A stretch of DNA of 64,000 bases from Candidatus Scalindua sp. (GCA_021776915.1 JAIQZU010000082.1:33579-97578); one strand, 5' to 3'. Shown: positions 54,908 through 63,200, counted from the first letter of the stretch. The notes: a model not told the origin generated them from the letters alone. Numbers and translations: made by a program.

Positions 54908-55398
54908 CCTCTCAAATAAAATTAAATATATCCCTCAATCCTTTTTGGATTGCTCTTCTCTTAATCGCTCCCTGCGCCGTGCGGCCCGTTTTCTATTCCT
55001 CCTCAAATATTCTTCATATGCTCCTCTTCTGTCAACCGGCTTATGTCAAAGTTGACACTTTCTAAAAAGTTAACATGAGTTTTTAGCTATTTTTTTTTGA
55101 CAACTATATACCTTTATCAATTCACGCTTCAGCTCTTCCATAACATTAATCAATAGCTAACCTTACAGTTTTTAACAGCGCATTTTTTGCGTTTTTCAAT
55201 GTTGGGGCATGCGAAATATTTTCGCCTTCGTTCAGTCAACCCTTTTAAACCCTCTGGCTCTAGCGAAAAGGCGCGCTGCTTTGCTACCCGTACTGCTTTG
55301 CTTCCGTCAAAGTACCTTTTGACGTTAGCTCTTTGTTATTTATAGGGTTAGGGATATAGTTCACGTTGTCTTGTCTCCGCTTCTTGGCCTCGCCCTGG
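54908..55398. other. Intergenic region of the element with hairpins
   Basis: No confident gene. A minus-strand frame around 54952-55040 encodes a basic stretch (YEEYLRRNRKRAARRRERL) but lacks a good start. Palindromes: GCGAAA-TAT-TTTCGC (55210-55224) and CGTCAAA...TTTGACG (55306-55324). Confidence 0.4.
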
Positions 55399-55950
55399 TC
55401 ACTTTTTCCCTGAAATTATTTTGCTGAACAATTCCTTGCGATATGCAGCCAACTCGAGGGGCTTATTTATAAAAGAATACATCAACTCGCCCTGAGCAAA
55501 ATTACAGGTCTGAATCACGTCCGGGTGTGCCGCACCGACGGCGCACCAATATTGATAAACTTTCTCGCCCAGGCACTCCCTGATTTCATCGGTAAGCACT
55601 TCGATGTAGCCTTGCCAGATTCTTTTCTGCAACGCCGCCTTCTCCAGATGAGTTTTTTGAATAGTGTCTTCGTTGTTTTTAATGGCCAGTTCAAGATTTT
55701 CCGTGACACGTCTGTGATCAGCAACACCTTGATTTACCTTTTGCGCGCTAAGCCTCGCCGCCTCAATTTCCTGAACGCTCATAAGGCTTGTTGATCTGCT
55801 TGCCTTGTCCGTGGATTCCGCGTCCATTTGCGCCTGGCTTAAGGCATCCTGTGCCTGGGCGAGATCAAGTTGAAGATTCGCCAAGTTTTCTTCTTGCTGG
55901 TCGATTTCCTTATCCATAAATTTCCATTTGCTGATCATTTCTTTTTCCAT
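55399..55950 (-). CDS. Coiled-coil hypothetical protein
   Basis: 183 residues. Residues ~15-120 are a long heptad-rich coiled coil (EIDQQEENLANLQLDLAQAQ and ENLELAIKNNEDTIQKTHLE), and the C-terminal ~60 are globular with two cysteines. AGGAAGG lies before the ATG. No family recognised. It lies just beyond the repeat array and could be part of the element's maintenance functions, but that is a guess. Confidence 0.65.
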   Translation of the reverse strand: MEKEMISKWKFMDKEIDQQEENLANLQLDLAQAQDALSQAQMDAESTDKASRSTSLMSVQEIEAARLSAQKVNQGVADHRRVTENLELAIKNNEDTIQKTHLEKAALQKRIWQGYIEVLTDEIRECLGEKVYQYWCAVGAAHPDVIQTCNFAQGELMYSFINKPLELAAYRKELFSKIISGKK

Positions 55951-56378
55951 CTCGATCCCTTCCTAAAAAATATAAAATATAAAAATTGTTACCCGACAGG
56001 CCAGAGCGAATTGGCAACGCTCAGGAGGATGAACGCATATTATAACCTCCTCCGGCCGCCGGGGTTTATTTAAAAGCAATGCCTCATGTAGTATCATCCT
56101 GTAATCCATTCCTCTAAAAATCCGGGTCTCACTAACTCAAGAGAGATATAAAAGCTGTTTGACTGGACAGCTTTTATATCTCTCTCTTTAGAGAGTGAAA
56201 TTTGTCCAGTCTTAAGCCTTTACTTATCAACACCTTAAGACTGGACAGACAGCTCTGTCCAGTCTTATTTTTGTCCAGTCTTATTTTTGACATAAGTTCT
56301 TATATTACAATGTGCTAAGAAAACAATATGACTGGACGAAATTTTTTGTCCAGTCATGTCCAGTCATATTTTGTCCAG
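55951..56378. other. Intergenic region carrying the repeat array
   Basis: 428 bp without a gene. The right half is filled with the TGTCCAGTC array and hairpins described separately. The left 170 bp shows only a CCGGCCGCCGGGG-type GC patch at 56054-56066. Confidence 0.5.
56140..56185. repeat. 19-bp perfect hairpin at the edge of the array
   Basis: AGAGAGATATAAAAGCTGT (56140-56158) pairs without mismatch with 56167-56185 around the loop TTGACTGG. The first array copy spans the loop and right arm. There is no T-run, so it is not a standard terminator. Confidence 0.8.
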
Positions 56379-56380
56379 TC
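56161..56380. repeat. Iteron-like array, nine copies of TGTCCAGTC
   Basis: Forward copies: 56203-56211, 56256-56264, 56272-56280, 56347-56355, 56357-56365, 56372-56380. Inverse copies (GACTGGACA): 56161-56169, 56239-56247 and 56330-56338 (one mismatch at the end). Neighbouring forward and inverse copies make competing hairpins, e.g. TGTCCAGTCTTAAG (56203-56216) with 56234-56247, and AAGACTGGACAG (56237-56248) with 56255-56266. The last copy overlaps the stop codon of the RepA/DnaB-N gene. Confidence 0.85.
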
Positions 56381-57926
56381 ATATGCTTATTATTTTGCGC
56401 ATTTTCTTACCAGCTAAGACCTCTAATTCGTGAAGTAATCCTGTTTGTAGGCCGTAATCTATTGCATTTTTAGTTTCAACTCTTGAGACCTTTCCATTGA
56501 GTTCTTTGATGTAATTTCTAACGAAATCTCCAGTTTCTAATTTAATGATTTCATTTATCGAAACCAATTTATCTGGATTGGTTTTCAAGGCTTCTTTGAT
56601 CGCAATTACAATATTCTCCCGTCTAGGCTGTTCTACGTCTACTTGTTCCATGCCTCCGCCCTCCATATGCCGGAACCTTAAAGGCTCAGACGGTAGTATC
56701 GTATAGTTGCTTTTGGTCACGAGTAACTCGACATAGGAGCGGTGGTTGTCGATTTCGTACTTCGCGGCTGTCTTCTCTTCCATTACACGCATAGAGGCCG
56801 CCCATCTACAGCCATCTATGAAGGCTGAGGCTCCCCGTGCGGAGGCTGAATCAAACAGAGTTGCACCGCTTTTATTGACGTGGTGAATAACCAATATGGT
56901 GATTTCCGGGGTTATGAGTTCCTGGAGACTATTCAGCCAAAGCGCCGCATGCGTGTTACAAATTTCATCCAAACCGAAAAATTTTGATTTTGGATCGATT
57001 ACCACCAGCCCCGGATTCAACTGTTTAATTTTGCTCTTTAGCCATAAGTAGCTTTTTGTAATTACAGGCTTATTCGCATCCAACTCCATTAACGGGGAGC
57101 TTTGCTCGCAAAAGATGTTTAGATTTTCTTTCAGGAGTTCCAAATTGAGATGTTTATACGAATCGATAATATTCTTTAACCTCGCCCATAAAACTTCCTC
57201 TGCATCTTCACCGGCCAGATAAATAACACTGCGTGGTTGGGCAGGTTTGAAGCATTGAAAAGTTTGCATACCGGTTGCCACCGATACCGCAAAGTATAAC
57301 GCTAAGTAACTCTTGCCGGTGCCGCCAGAGGCATTAAGGCTTGAGATAATACCCTGAGGGAGGAAGTTCTCAAAAATCCATTTACGTGGCGGAGGATCGT
57401 TTGCTAGACACCTGGCGATGTCGAGCCTTTTAATATTGTCCTGGCGTGTCAGATACTCGGCATCAATTGGGCCGTTGGTATCATAGGCCATGTCAATGGT
57501 ATTTAGGCCGTCAAAAATGAGTTGTCGCTGGTGCTTGCATTTCTCAAGGATCCTGATATATTGCAAAAAGTTACTTGTGGTGAAAAATGTCTCTTCCAGT
57601 TCCATAAGGAAGAGTGCTAACTCCCGATGATTTTTTCCCTTAAATTTTCCGTTGCCTTGGAGCTTATTTTTGAGTGTGACCAGGTCAACACAAAGGCCAT
57701 CACCGTATTTGATTTTTACAATCGCGTCGAATATTTCTCGATGAGCCTCGTTATAAAAAAAATCTCCATCTACATCTGATTCGATCGCGTGCTCGATGCA
57801 AGTTTGATCCAAGAGCATGCAAGCCAGTACGGCCTTCTCACTATCTATATCTTTTGGAAAGCCGTTGGTAGATATTTTTTTCTGAATTTGGCCTTTTACG
57901 TTTGATTGCATTGTTATTATGGGCAT
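56379..57926 (-). CDS. DnaB-N-terminal domain fused to a RepA-type (AAA_25) helicase ATPase
   Basis: 515 residues. Residues ~22-125 resemble the DnaB N-terminal domain (DIDSEKAVLACMLLDQTCIE, FFYNEAHREIFDAIVKI, LVTLKNKLQ), which binds primase. From ~185 there is a RecA-fold ATPase of the plasmid RepA class: Walker A NASGGTGKSYLALYFA (~206), IYLAGEDAEEVLWARL (~240), Walker B PGLVVIDPKSKFFG (~307), ILVIHHVNKSG (~343) and SARGASAFIDGCRW (~360). It is probably the replicative helicase or loader of the element, acting with the repeat array beyond its 3' end. No clear ribosome site at the start. Confidence 0.82.
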   Translation of the reverse strand: MPIITMQSNVKGQIQKKISTNGFPKDIDSEKAVLACMLLDQTCIEHAIESDVDGDFFYNEAHREIFDAIVKIKYGDGLCVDLVTLKNKLQGNGKFKGKNHRELALFLMELEETFFTTSNFLQYIRILEKCKHQRQLIFDGLNTIDMAYDTNGPIDAEYLTRQDNIKRLDIARCLANDPPPRKWIFENFLPQGIISSLNASGGTGKSYLALYFAVSVATGMQTFQCFKPAQPRSVIYLAGEDAEEVLWARLKNIIDSYKHLNLELLKENLNIFCEQSSPLMELDANKPVITKSYLWLKSKIKQLNPGLVVIDPKSKFFGLDEICNTHAALWLNSLQELITPEITILVIHHVNKSGATLFDSASARGASAFIDGCRWAASMRVMEEKTAAKYEIDNHRSYVELLVTKSNYTILPSEPLRFRHMEGGGMEQVDVEQPRRENIVIAIKEALKTNPDKLVSINEIIKLETGDFVRNYIKELNGKVSRVETKNAIDYGLQTGLLHELEVLAGKKMRKIISI

Positions 57927-57952
57927 TTTAAAAAATTCATAATTCCCCTAAT

Positions 57953-58135
57953 TTACAGCGTACAATTTAAAAATTCTGTGACCACTCTGGTTGCTTTATC
58001 ATTTTCAGCCGGAGATAACTCTTGCTGCCGCAGCAGTTTCTTGACTTTTTCATAATCCGCCCAACTCTCCGATCCCTCTCGGAGGCCGATGGATTTAAGC
58101 CGTTGGATTAATTTTTTTTCGTTCTCAATTGTCAT
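57953..58135 (-). CDS. Small hypothetical protein of the element
   Basis: 60 residues, charged and helical (KKLIQRLKSIGLREG, YEKVKKLLRQQELS). A GGGGC ribosome site precedes the ATG. It is tightly spaced between the RepA-like and ribbon-helix-helix genes (26 and 15 bp), supporting an operon. No family recognised. Confidence 0.5.
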   Translation of the reverse strand: MTIENEKKLIQRLKSIGLREGSESWADYEKVKKLLRQQELSPAENDKATRVVTEFLNCTL

Positions 58136-58150
58136 ATTTGCCCCAATTAT

Positions 58151-58342
58151 TTAATATTTTTCCACAAAACGGTTATCCCTGGAACTCCTCTTTGCGGCTT
58201 TTCCCTGGCTATCTGTCAAGACTAGAGTTATTCCTCGGCGTATGAAATGTGAGATAGGGAGTTCATCCCGGCGGCTGATCATTTGGAGCTGGGTGTACAT
58301 ATCGAACGGCATTGTAAAATTAAAGAATTTTGTGGGTTCCAT
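58151..58342 (-). CDS. Ribbon-helix-helix protein
   Basis: 63 residues. A short strand (KFFNFTMPFDMY) is followed by two helices (YTQLQMISRRDELP, ISHFIRRGITLVL), the Arc/CopG ribbon-helix-helix pattern. Likely a DNA-binding repressor or copy-number regulator of the adjacent replication gene. GGAGG 7 nt before the ATG. Confidence 0.7.
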   Translation of the reverse strand: MEPTKFFNFTMPFDMYTQLQMISRRDELPISHFIRRGITLVLTDSQGKAAKRSSRDNRFVEKY

Positions 58343-58399
58343 CGCTGGTCCTCCATAATAAAGCTGTAATTATTTATCGAATTTGAATATAGCATAGAT

Positions 58400-59311
58400 T
58401 TATTTGTTTGTACAAGTCGTACTTAAAGCAAGCTCTGGCGGCGTTTTTTTGTTTTGTATTACGTTGTCTATTTTTGATTTTGCGGCCTTATAGGCTCTAC
58501 TTATAGTGCTATATGCCGCGTCTGATGAGGTGATTTTTTTGTTTCCTGACAGTAGTTCTCTAGCAATGTCTATTAGGCGCATTTTGTCTCCTCTGTGCAC
58601 CATGTCATAAACCTCAAATGGTGTAATTGGACGGCCATATATTGAGTCCTGAATCTCTCGATGTTTGGTTGTTTTGAGATATTTCCCTACTATTTCCCTA
58701 ATCTCTTGAATTATCAAACCTTTTCCCCTGGACAAATCCACTCGTAAATGCAAATAACCCTTTTTAAACTTTGCCGGTATGCTTTTCAATTCAACAACTG
58801 CTGGTCTGTCCGGGTATTGGCTTTGCGGCTCTATTATATAATCTGGAAACCATAGGCGTGGAAGTTCTTCAACTTTCCACTTTTTTATCATCTCATCTTC
58901 ATGCTTGGTTTTTTTTAGTAGATTCTTCTCTACTCTTTTCCGTATGGCTAATAGTTTCTTTTGGTATTCTGTGTTTTTATTTAAATATGCCTGAAATTTC
59001 TGATAGTCCTTACCCATCACATATACCGGCTTTCTTTTGCCTGATTTATACTTTTCTTTGTAGATCTCAAGCAATTCTATTTCTAGAGATTCCCCGTCCA
59101 GTTCCTTGAGTTTTTTATATTCTTTCATATATTCCCGGTGTCTCGAAACCGCTTGGAGCCTCTCGAACGTTTTAGACTTTTTCTCGCTTTCCCACTTTTT
59201 TGTTTTAGCTAAAGGGGTATCTTCGTATGCTACTTTCTTTGTTGTTTTTCTTATCCGTTTGCTTTTCAATTTATAACCAGTAATGACCTCTTCGTCTTTC
59301 TTTTTCGCCAT
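58400..59311 (-). CDS. Hypothetical lysine-rich protein of the element
   Basis: 303 residues, highly basic and helical in the first 150, then a compact part with WFPDYIIEPQSQYPDRPAVV, HLRVDLSRGKGLIIQEI and a C-terminal HTH-like segment (RLIDIARELLSGNKKITSSD, AAYSTISRAYKAAKSKI). The tail looks DNA-binding. No family recognised. The gene is flanked by a bidirectional terminator on its 5' side, so it may begin a separate transcript. Confidence 0.6.
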   Translation of the reverse strand: MAKKKDEEVITGYKLKSKRIRKTTKKVAYEDTPLAKTKKWESEKKSKTFERLQAVSRHREYMKEYKKLKELDGESLEIELLEIYKEKYKSGKRKPVYVMGKDYQKFQAYLNKNTEYQKKLLAIRKRVEKNLLKKTKHEDEMIKKWKVEELPRLWFPDYIIEPQSQYPDRPAVVELKSIPAKFKKGYLHLRVDLSRGKGLIIQEIREIVGKYLKTTKHREIQDSIYGRPITPFEVYDMVHRGDKMRLIDIARELLSGNKKITSSDAAYSTISRAYKAAKSKIDNVIQNKKTPPELALSTTCTNK

Positions 59312-59348
59312 TGTCTATCCCCTTAAAATAACAGTTCCCCTTGAATTT

Positions 59349-59407
59349 AAAAAGGGCAGGTCGCCAAGGGAAACGACCTTTTCGGGCGCTACCCTAGCCC
59401 TTTTTTT
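59349..59407. terminator. Bidirectional terminator with inner hairpin
   Basis: Outer stem AAAAAGGGC (59349-59357) with GCCCTTTTT (59397-59405), enclosing GGTCG...CGACC (59359-59377). T-runs on both strands. It separates the genes 58400-59311 and 59416-59823. Confidence 0.75.
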
Positions 59408-59415
59408 ATTGTGAG

Positions 59416-59823
59416 TTATGATTCTGTTTCTCTTGTAAACAATTCCCAACAGTCCTGCAGCATCCCTTTTGATATTTTATTAATCCTCACGTCGATTTCC
59501 CTGGGATTAAGCCCGTATTCATCGATTCCGAAAGGGACCGTTTCACCATTCAGGAATTTATAATCATGGCTCGTTAAAAGCCACTCCTCGGCCTCTGGAG
59601 ACGTAAGAAGGAATAGCGATAATTCAGGCTTATCTTCCTTGCCCAGGGATATACCCGTGCGCCCTTTAAAATATCTCACAAAGCCCTCATTACTTAAATC
59701 AAAGGAATACTCCCTGATCTTTAGCAGTACCTTGGTATCCTGGCAGATCATCGTATCACAAGGTCTCTTCCACCCTGTCTGCTGCTGTATCGTTTTTATG
59801 TCGAGTATCTTTTTCGTCACCAT
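59416..59823 (-). CDS. Hypothetical protein of the element
   Basis: 135 residues, soluble, mixed alpha/beta. Segments such as FDLSNEGFVRYFKGRTGISL and YGLNPREIDVRINKISKGML are visible but match no family I know. GGAGG lies 5-6 nt before the ATG, so the gene is probably real. Confidence 0.6.
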   Translation of the reverse strand: MVTKKILDIKTIQQQTGWKRPCDTMICQDTKVLLKIREYSFDLSNEGFVRYFKGRTGISLGKEDKPELSLFLLTSPEAEEWLLTSHDYKFLNGETVPFGIDEYGLNPREIDVRINKISKGMLQDCWELFTRETES

Positions 59824-59966
59824 TTCCTCCTTATTCCGAACTTTCTTGAATAGTGTGTTCAGACATATCTATCCTTTATCACCTTCCGCTTATCCTTCCA
59901 CCGCTTCCACGCTTCACAGCGCCAACAACATCACACCCGGCCATAAAATAATCGAGCCAATCATCC

Positions 59967-60149
59967 TCATTTCATACGCTTCATTTGCTCTTTTGATTCA
60001 AGCCACAGGAGCAACTTCGACTCCTTAAACCTATACGTCCGCCCGATCTTGTAGCACGGTATCTCTTTAAGGCGGCAACGCCGGTACACCGACTCCACAT
60101 TCAAGCCCAGCAACTCTGCCGCTTCTGTCACAGTAATTAACTTCTCCAT
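59967..60149 (-). CDS. Excisionase-like MerR/HTH_17 protein
   Basis: 60 residues, a single winged-helix HTH: LITVTEAAELLGLNVESVYRRCRLKEIPCYKIGRTYRFKESKL is the HTH_17 pattern (key TxxEAAxxLGxxxxxVYRxxRxxxIPxxKIGRxxRF). Such small proteins act as excisionases (Xis) or repressors of integrated elements; pairing with the integrase at 53077 is plausible. The whole gene is the domain. Confidence 0.82.
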   Translation of the reverse strand: MEKLITVTEAAELLGLNVESVYRRCRLKEIPCYKIGRTYRFKESKLLLWLESKEQMKRMK

Positions 60150-60267
60150 TTTCCCATCACCCCCCCCCTTCTATAAAAAAATATCATTGCTCTGGTATAT
60201 CATGCACAATTTAAACCGCGCTGCGGAGATCCTGTAAAGCCGTTTTTTTTGAAAAATAATAAAAGAG

Positions 60268-60582
60268 CTATTTATCTATTTCATCCTGGATCATCTCCAC
60301 ATCTTCAATCCCGTGGTTAGAATCACTGTAGCGTTCACCAAACAAGACAAGCTCAAGCTCTATCATCGTTTCAGCGAAAAGGGCTTGAAAGCCGCAAATG
60401 GTTATATTGCTGCTTACTGCTGGAACGTTATCACTCTCATGCATCAAAAGACTTTGCAAGGCGTCTCCCAGGAACTGTAACTTTGTGTAGATTGTTTCTT
60501 TATTCATATCCCTGGTCATCCTAAATTTATAACTCATAGGAAATTTGTCGCTAATATTTTTGTTGCACTTTTCCCTTCTCAC
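60268..60582 (-). CDS. Hypothetical protein, paralogue of 60882-61154
   Basis: 104 residues from GTG 60582, with AAGGAG 9 nt upstream. The segment MIELELVLFGERYSDSN (~73) resembles LGDLELLIYGKRPWTDS in the protein at 60882-61154, suggesting two distant relatives in one operon. No family or activity known. Confidence 0.6.
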   Translation of the reverse strand: MRREKCNKNISDKFPMSYKFRMTRDMNKETIYTKLQFLGDALQSLLMHESDNVPAVSSNITICGFQALFAETMIELELVLFGERYSDSNHGIEDVEMIQDEIDK

Positions 60583-60625
60583 AATTATTTTCTCCTTAAA
60601 AAATTGTTCTACTTACGATTAAGAT

Positions 60626-60889
60626 TTAATTCAAACTACCTTTACTTTTTTCTCGAAGATAATTCCAAACTTCATCACTCTTTTTTACAGTTACTTCCAA
60701 TGCCTTTATTAGAACACAAGGTGTTGACTGCAAAGCTATATACTTATCGTCAAGATCGTCAATGCTGTCCACCAACAAATTCAAAGTGTCAATTACCTGG
60801 CGGAGTTCAAGCGTAATGTCCCCCGCCAACTTTTCTATAATGTCCCCCGCCAACTTTTCCATATCACTGGATTTCTTTTTTTCAATCAT
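60626..60889 (-). CDS. Small helical hypothetical with an in-frame repeat
   Basis: About 87 residues from ATG 60889 (MIEKKKSSD), chosen for the GGAGACAAGG site just upstream; an ATG at 60940 lies within the preceding gene. The N-terminal part has a duplicated unit EKLAGDII-EKLAGDIT from a 24-bp tandem DNA repeat. The rest is helical (LRQVIDTLNLLVDSIDDL). Overlaps the upstream gene by 8 nt. Confidence 0.55.
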   Translation of the reverse strand: MIEKKKSSDMEKLAGDIIEKLAGDITLELRQVIDTLNLLVDSIDDLDDKYIALQSTPCVLIKALEVTVKKSDEVWNYLREKSKGSLN

Positions 60890-61154
60890 CCTCCTTGTCT
60901 CCTTTCCTGTATTTACTATCTGTCCACGGCCTCTTGCCATATATCAATAATTCAAGATCCCCCAATATTTCTTCGCCTATCATCCTGAGTCCGATCTGTT
61001 CATTTTCAGGGATGACGGGTAGTCCTATCTCCAATCCCACAGCTCTGTCATAAACACCAAATAAAGCAGTTGCCTTAAGGAATACCTCCTCACCGCTGAC
61101 CCCCTGGAAATCCGGCACCGGATACTCTATATCTTTTTTTTCTATACCTGCCAT
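60882..61154 (-). CDS. Hypothetical protein, paralogue of 60268-60582
   Basis: 90 residues. AGGGGGG lies 7 nt before the ATG. ATALFGVYDRAVGLEIGLPV and GDLELLIYGKRPWTDSKYR are the recognisable segments; the latter is shared in weaker form with the protein at 60268. Soluble, acidic. No family known. Confidence 0.6.
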   Translation of the reverse strand: MAGIEKKDIEYPVPDFQGVSGEEVFLKATALFGVYDRAVGLEIGLPVIPENEQIGLRMIGEEILGDLELLIYGKRPWTDSKYRKGDKEDD

Positions 61155-61210
61155 AACAAACCCCCCTTCTAAAAGTTAATGTCCTTGATTATTTCAATTA
61201 CAATACATCC

Positions 61211-61462
61211 CTAATAAAGTGTATCTATAATCTTGTTTCCAATTAAATACCTCAGAAGGTCTGCTGGCTCCCTGTCCAATCTAGCACCATCAACATCATC
61301 AAGAGCCTGTTTGATTAAATCAACTATCTTTCGTTTACCTTCTTCATGCTCGTATGTTCCTGATGCCCAGGCGCCCAAAAGCCAGATGCCTTCCTCTTGA
61401 TATGTTGGCCTTCTCCCTTCAGTAGCTTTATAAAGCTCTTTATAGACATCTTTTTTTTTCAT
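61211..61462 (-). CDS. Hypothetical protein of the element
   Basis: 83 residues from ATG 61462, preceded by AAGGAG with a good spacer; the longer frame to 61549 has no ribosome site. YKELYKATEGRRPTYQEEGI, LLGAWASGTYEHEEGKRK and a C-terminal helix are visible. No family recognised. Confidence 0.6.
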   Translation of the reverse strand: MKKKDVYKELYKATEGRRPTYQEEGIWLLGAWASGTYEHEEGKRKIVDLIKQALDDVDGARLDREPADLLRYLIGNKIIDTLY

Positions 61463-61556
61463 AAGTATTTTCTCCTTTCTAAAGACTGTAAATGTAAAAT
61501 AAACGTAAATTGTATTATGATACGTGTACACTACATACTTGATAATCAAAAAATTT

Positions 61557-61706
61557 TTAGGGCTTCCCTTCTTTCTCTATAATCTTCTTTATTATTGTTC
61601 TTAAATAATTTGCCAAACTTCTATTGTCCTTATCTGCTAACTTCTTAAGCTTATTATAAGTATTTTTATCTATCCTAAATGAAATATTTGTTTCTTCTTC
61701 AACCAT
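61557..61706 (-). CDS. Arc-like ribbon-helix-helix protein
   Basis: 49 residues: MVEEETNISFRIDKNTYNKL, then KKLADKDNRSLANYLRTIIKKI. The NISFRI strand plus two helices is the ribbon-helix-helix fold. It is probably a repressor or antitoxin-type DNA-binding protein at the right side of the element. No strong ribosome site (ACGTGGT) is seen before the ATG. Confidence 0.7.
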   Translation of the reverse strand: MVEEETNISFRIDKNTYNKLKKLADKDNRSLANYLRTIIKKIIEKEGKP

Positions 61707-61794
61707 ATACCACGTAATTTAAATTCATTTACATACATTTGTCAACAACAAAATTTATTTTTTCTTACCCGGAAAGAAGTCAAGGATGAAATTT

Positions 61795-62748
61795 CTACCA
61801 CCTATAGCTAATACCTATTATCGCTCCCTGTCTTGTAGCATTTGCCTCATTAAAATTAGTATCAACGCTTCCGGTGTTCGCCCTGGATGTCAATATACCA
61901 TCACCTGATTCAATGTCCCATATCTGATATCCGGCCTCTATTGACAACTCTTTCCATATATTATAGAAAATTGTGGTATCAGACATTACTCCGAACCCAC
62001 CATCTGCTTTAACTCTGAAACTAGGGTCTTTTCTGAGGTCTGTTCTCTGGTGATGTATGTCATCATGTTCATAGTGCGTCCACGGCACAAACATAATCCT
62101 TGATTTTATTGATAGCCTCTTAAATAGTTCGATTTTTGCACGTGCCCCTACCCTCAAACTATTCCATTCGGTTTCCTCCGAGATTGCTTTGGTTTGATTT
62201 GCTAGTGGCCCCAATCCGACCAGGCCGAGAGGGTCAACTAACTGTATTGCCTTGGTAGATACATATTTTTCTTCCCAACGCTGATACCCTAGTAATAAAT
62301 CAACACTACTCTTTTTCTTGTTAAATATCCTATACCCTAAATCAGCATTGACATAAAAAACATTATCGGTTTCGTCACCAACCGTAGCTTCTGCAACAGA
62401 GAAAAGCCCTGTACGGTTATCACCTAAATAGTCCCTGTCTGTTAACTTGCCATCATCTATGCCACCAAGACCAACATCAATATTGAAAATATACCTGTCG
62501 TAAAACAGAGAGTTAACATTGAACTCAGTAATCACACTGTCTACATCATCATATATCAATTCTGAAATTACGTTTGGTGTACCGTCACTATCAGCATGGT
62601 TCCTATCAGCTTTACCATAACTAATCCACGTCCTTTCGCCTATCTCAATAGATATATTTTCACTTATAAAGATAGGACGTTCCCTATCTCCGGCAAACAC
62701 AGGTGACGCTATGATGAAAAGAAGGGAAAAAAAGAAAGCCCTGCTCAA
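61795..62748 (-). CDS. Outer membrane beta-barrel protein, omptin/Protochlamydia OMP-like
   Basis: 317 residues. Signal peptide (SRAFFFSLLFIIASPVFA, cut ~19) then alternating amphipathic strands (ISIEIGERTWISYGK, SSVDLLLGYQRWEEKYVS, NSLRVGARAKIELFKRLSIK, ELSIEAGYQIWDIESGDG) and an aromatic C-terminus (GISYRW) as recognised by the BAM machinery. It is the best direct sign of an outer membrane here. The omptin-like resemblance is weak and catalytic residues cannot be assigned. Confidence 0.78.
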   Translation of the reverse strand: MSRAFFFSLLFIIASPVFAGDRERPIFISENISIEIGERTWISYGKADRNHADSDGTPNVISELIYDDVDSVITEFNVNSLFYDRYIFNIDVGLGGIDDGKLTDRDYLGDNRTGLFSVAEATVGDETDNVFYVNADLGYRIFNKKKSSVDLLLGYQRWEEKYVSTKAIQLVDPLGLVGLGPLANQTKAISEETEWNSLRVGARAKIELFKRLSIKSRIMFVPWTHYEHDDIHHQRTDLRKDPSFRVKADGGFGVMSDTTIFYNIWKELSIEAGYQIWDIESGDGILTSRANTGSVDTNFNEANATRQGAIIGISYRW

Positions 62749-63200
62749 AAGTTTATACCTTTACAAAGATCGTAAATATAAACGTAGTTTATGAAAAGCA
62801 TATCCATCACTTGATGGTATATATGTCTGTGTGGTATGAAATCTTGTAGAATGTTGAAATACTAGGAATTATAATACTCAGGTAACTATCAAAATCAAGG
62901 GGAAAATTATCAATTTCACTCAAAACACATCATACCTGGACAAGTCAAGGTGTGATTTAAACGTCTCAAAATCAATCCTGCAAAGCCCATTAGCCGGATT
63001 TTCCAGCTTTTTGGTAAAATACAGCATCAACCCCTATATTTTCTTCCCGCTTCCGGGCCGGAGAACACGCCTAGAATCAACGTAAAATCGAAATTGGACG
63101 CAAAAGGAGGTTAAAGTGTAGGATTGAACGGAATCTCATAATTCAACAAATGGCAAAAACCTATTGATAATCTCCTGATATATGGTATATTGTAACCTAT
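62749..63200. other. Intergenic region with repeat copy A
   Basis: 452 bp between the outer membrane protein (divergent) and the toxin-like gene. It contains repeat copy A (62925-63057) and nothing else that I can assign; promoters for both directions must lie here. Confidence 0.5.
62925..63057. repeat. ~130-bp direct repeat, copy A
   Basis: Aligns in order with copy B: CACATCATACC, GGACAAG, ACTTAAACG/TTTAAACG, ATCAATCCTGCAAAGCCC (18 identical), ATTAGCC, CAGCTTTT, CCCTGT/CCCTAT and TTCTTCCCGC. Same orientation as copy B. Confidence 0.8.

Larger units (their letters stand above)
52962..61706. mobile_element. Integrated genetic element (left end in view)
   Basis: A run of minus-strand genes with phage/plasmid character: tyrosine integrase next to a tRNA-like att remnant, an excisionase-like HTH, two ribbon-helix-helix proteins, a DnaB-N/RepA-type ATPase with a nine-copy repeat array, and many short unknown proteins with tight spacing. 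No capsid, portal or conjugation gene is seen, so it is a small replicon-like or satellite element. The right end is not defined; 61706 is the last gene of this character. Confidence 0.65.

Noticed and set aside
56161..56380. CRISPR array
   Set aside because: The repeat is only 9 nt, copies lie in both orientations and spacing is irregular (10 to 66 nt); no cas genes nearby.
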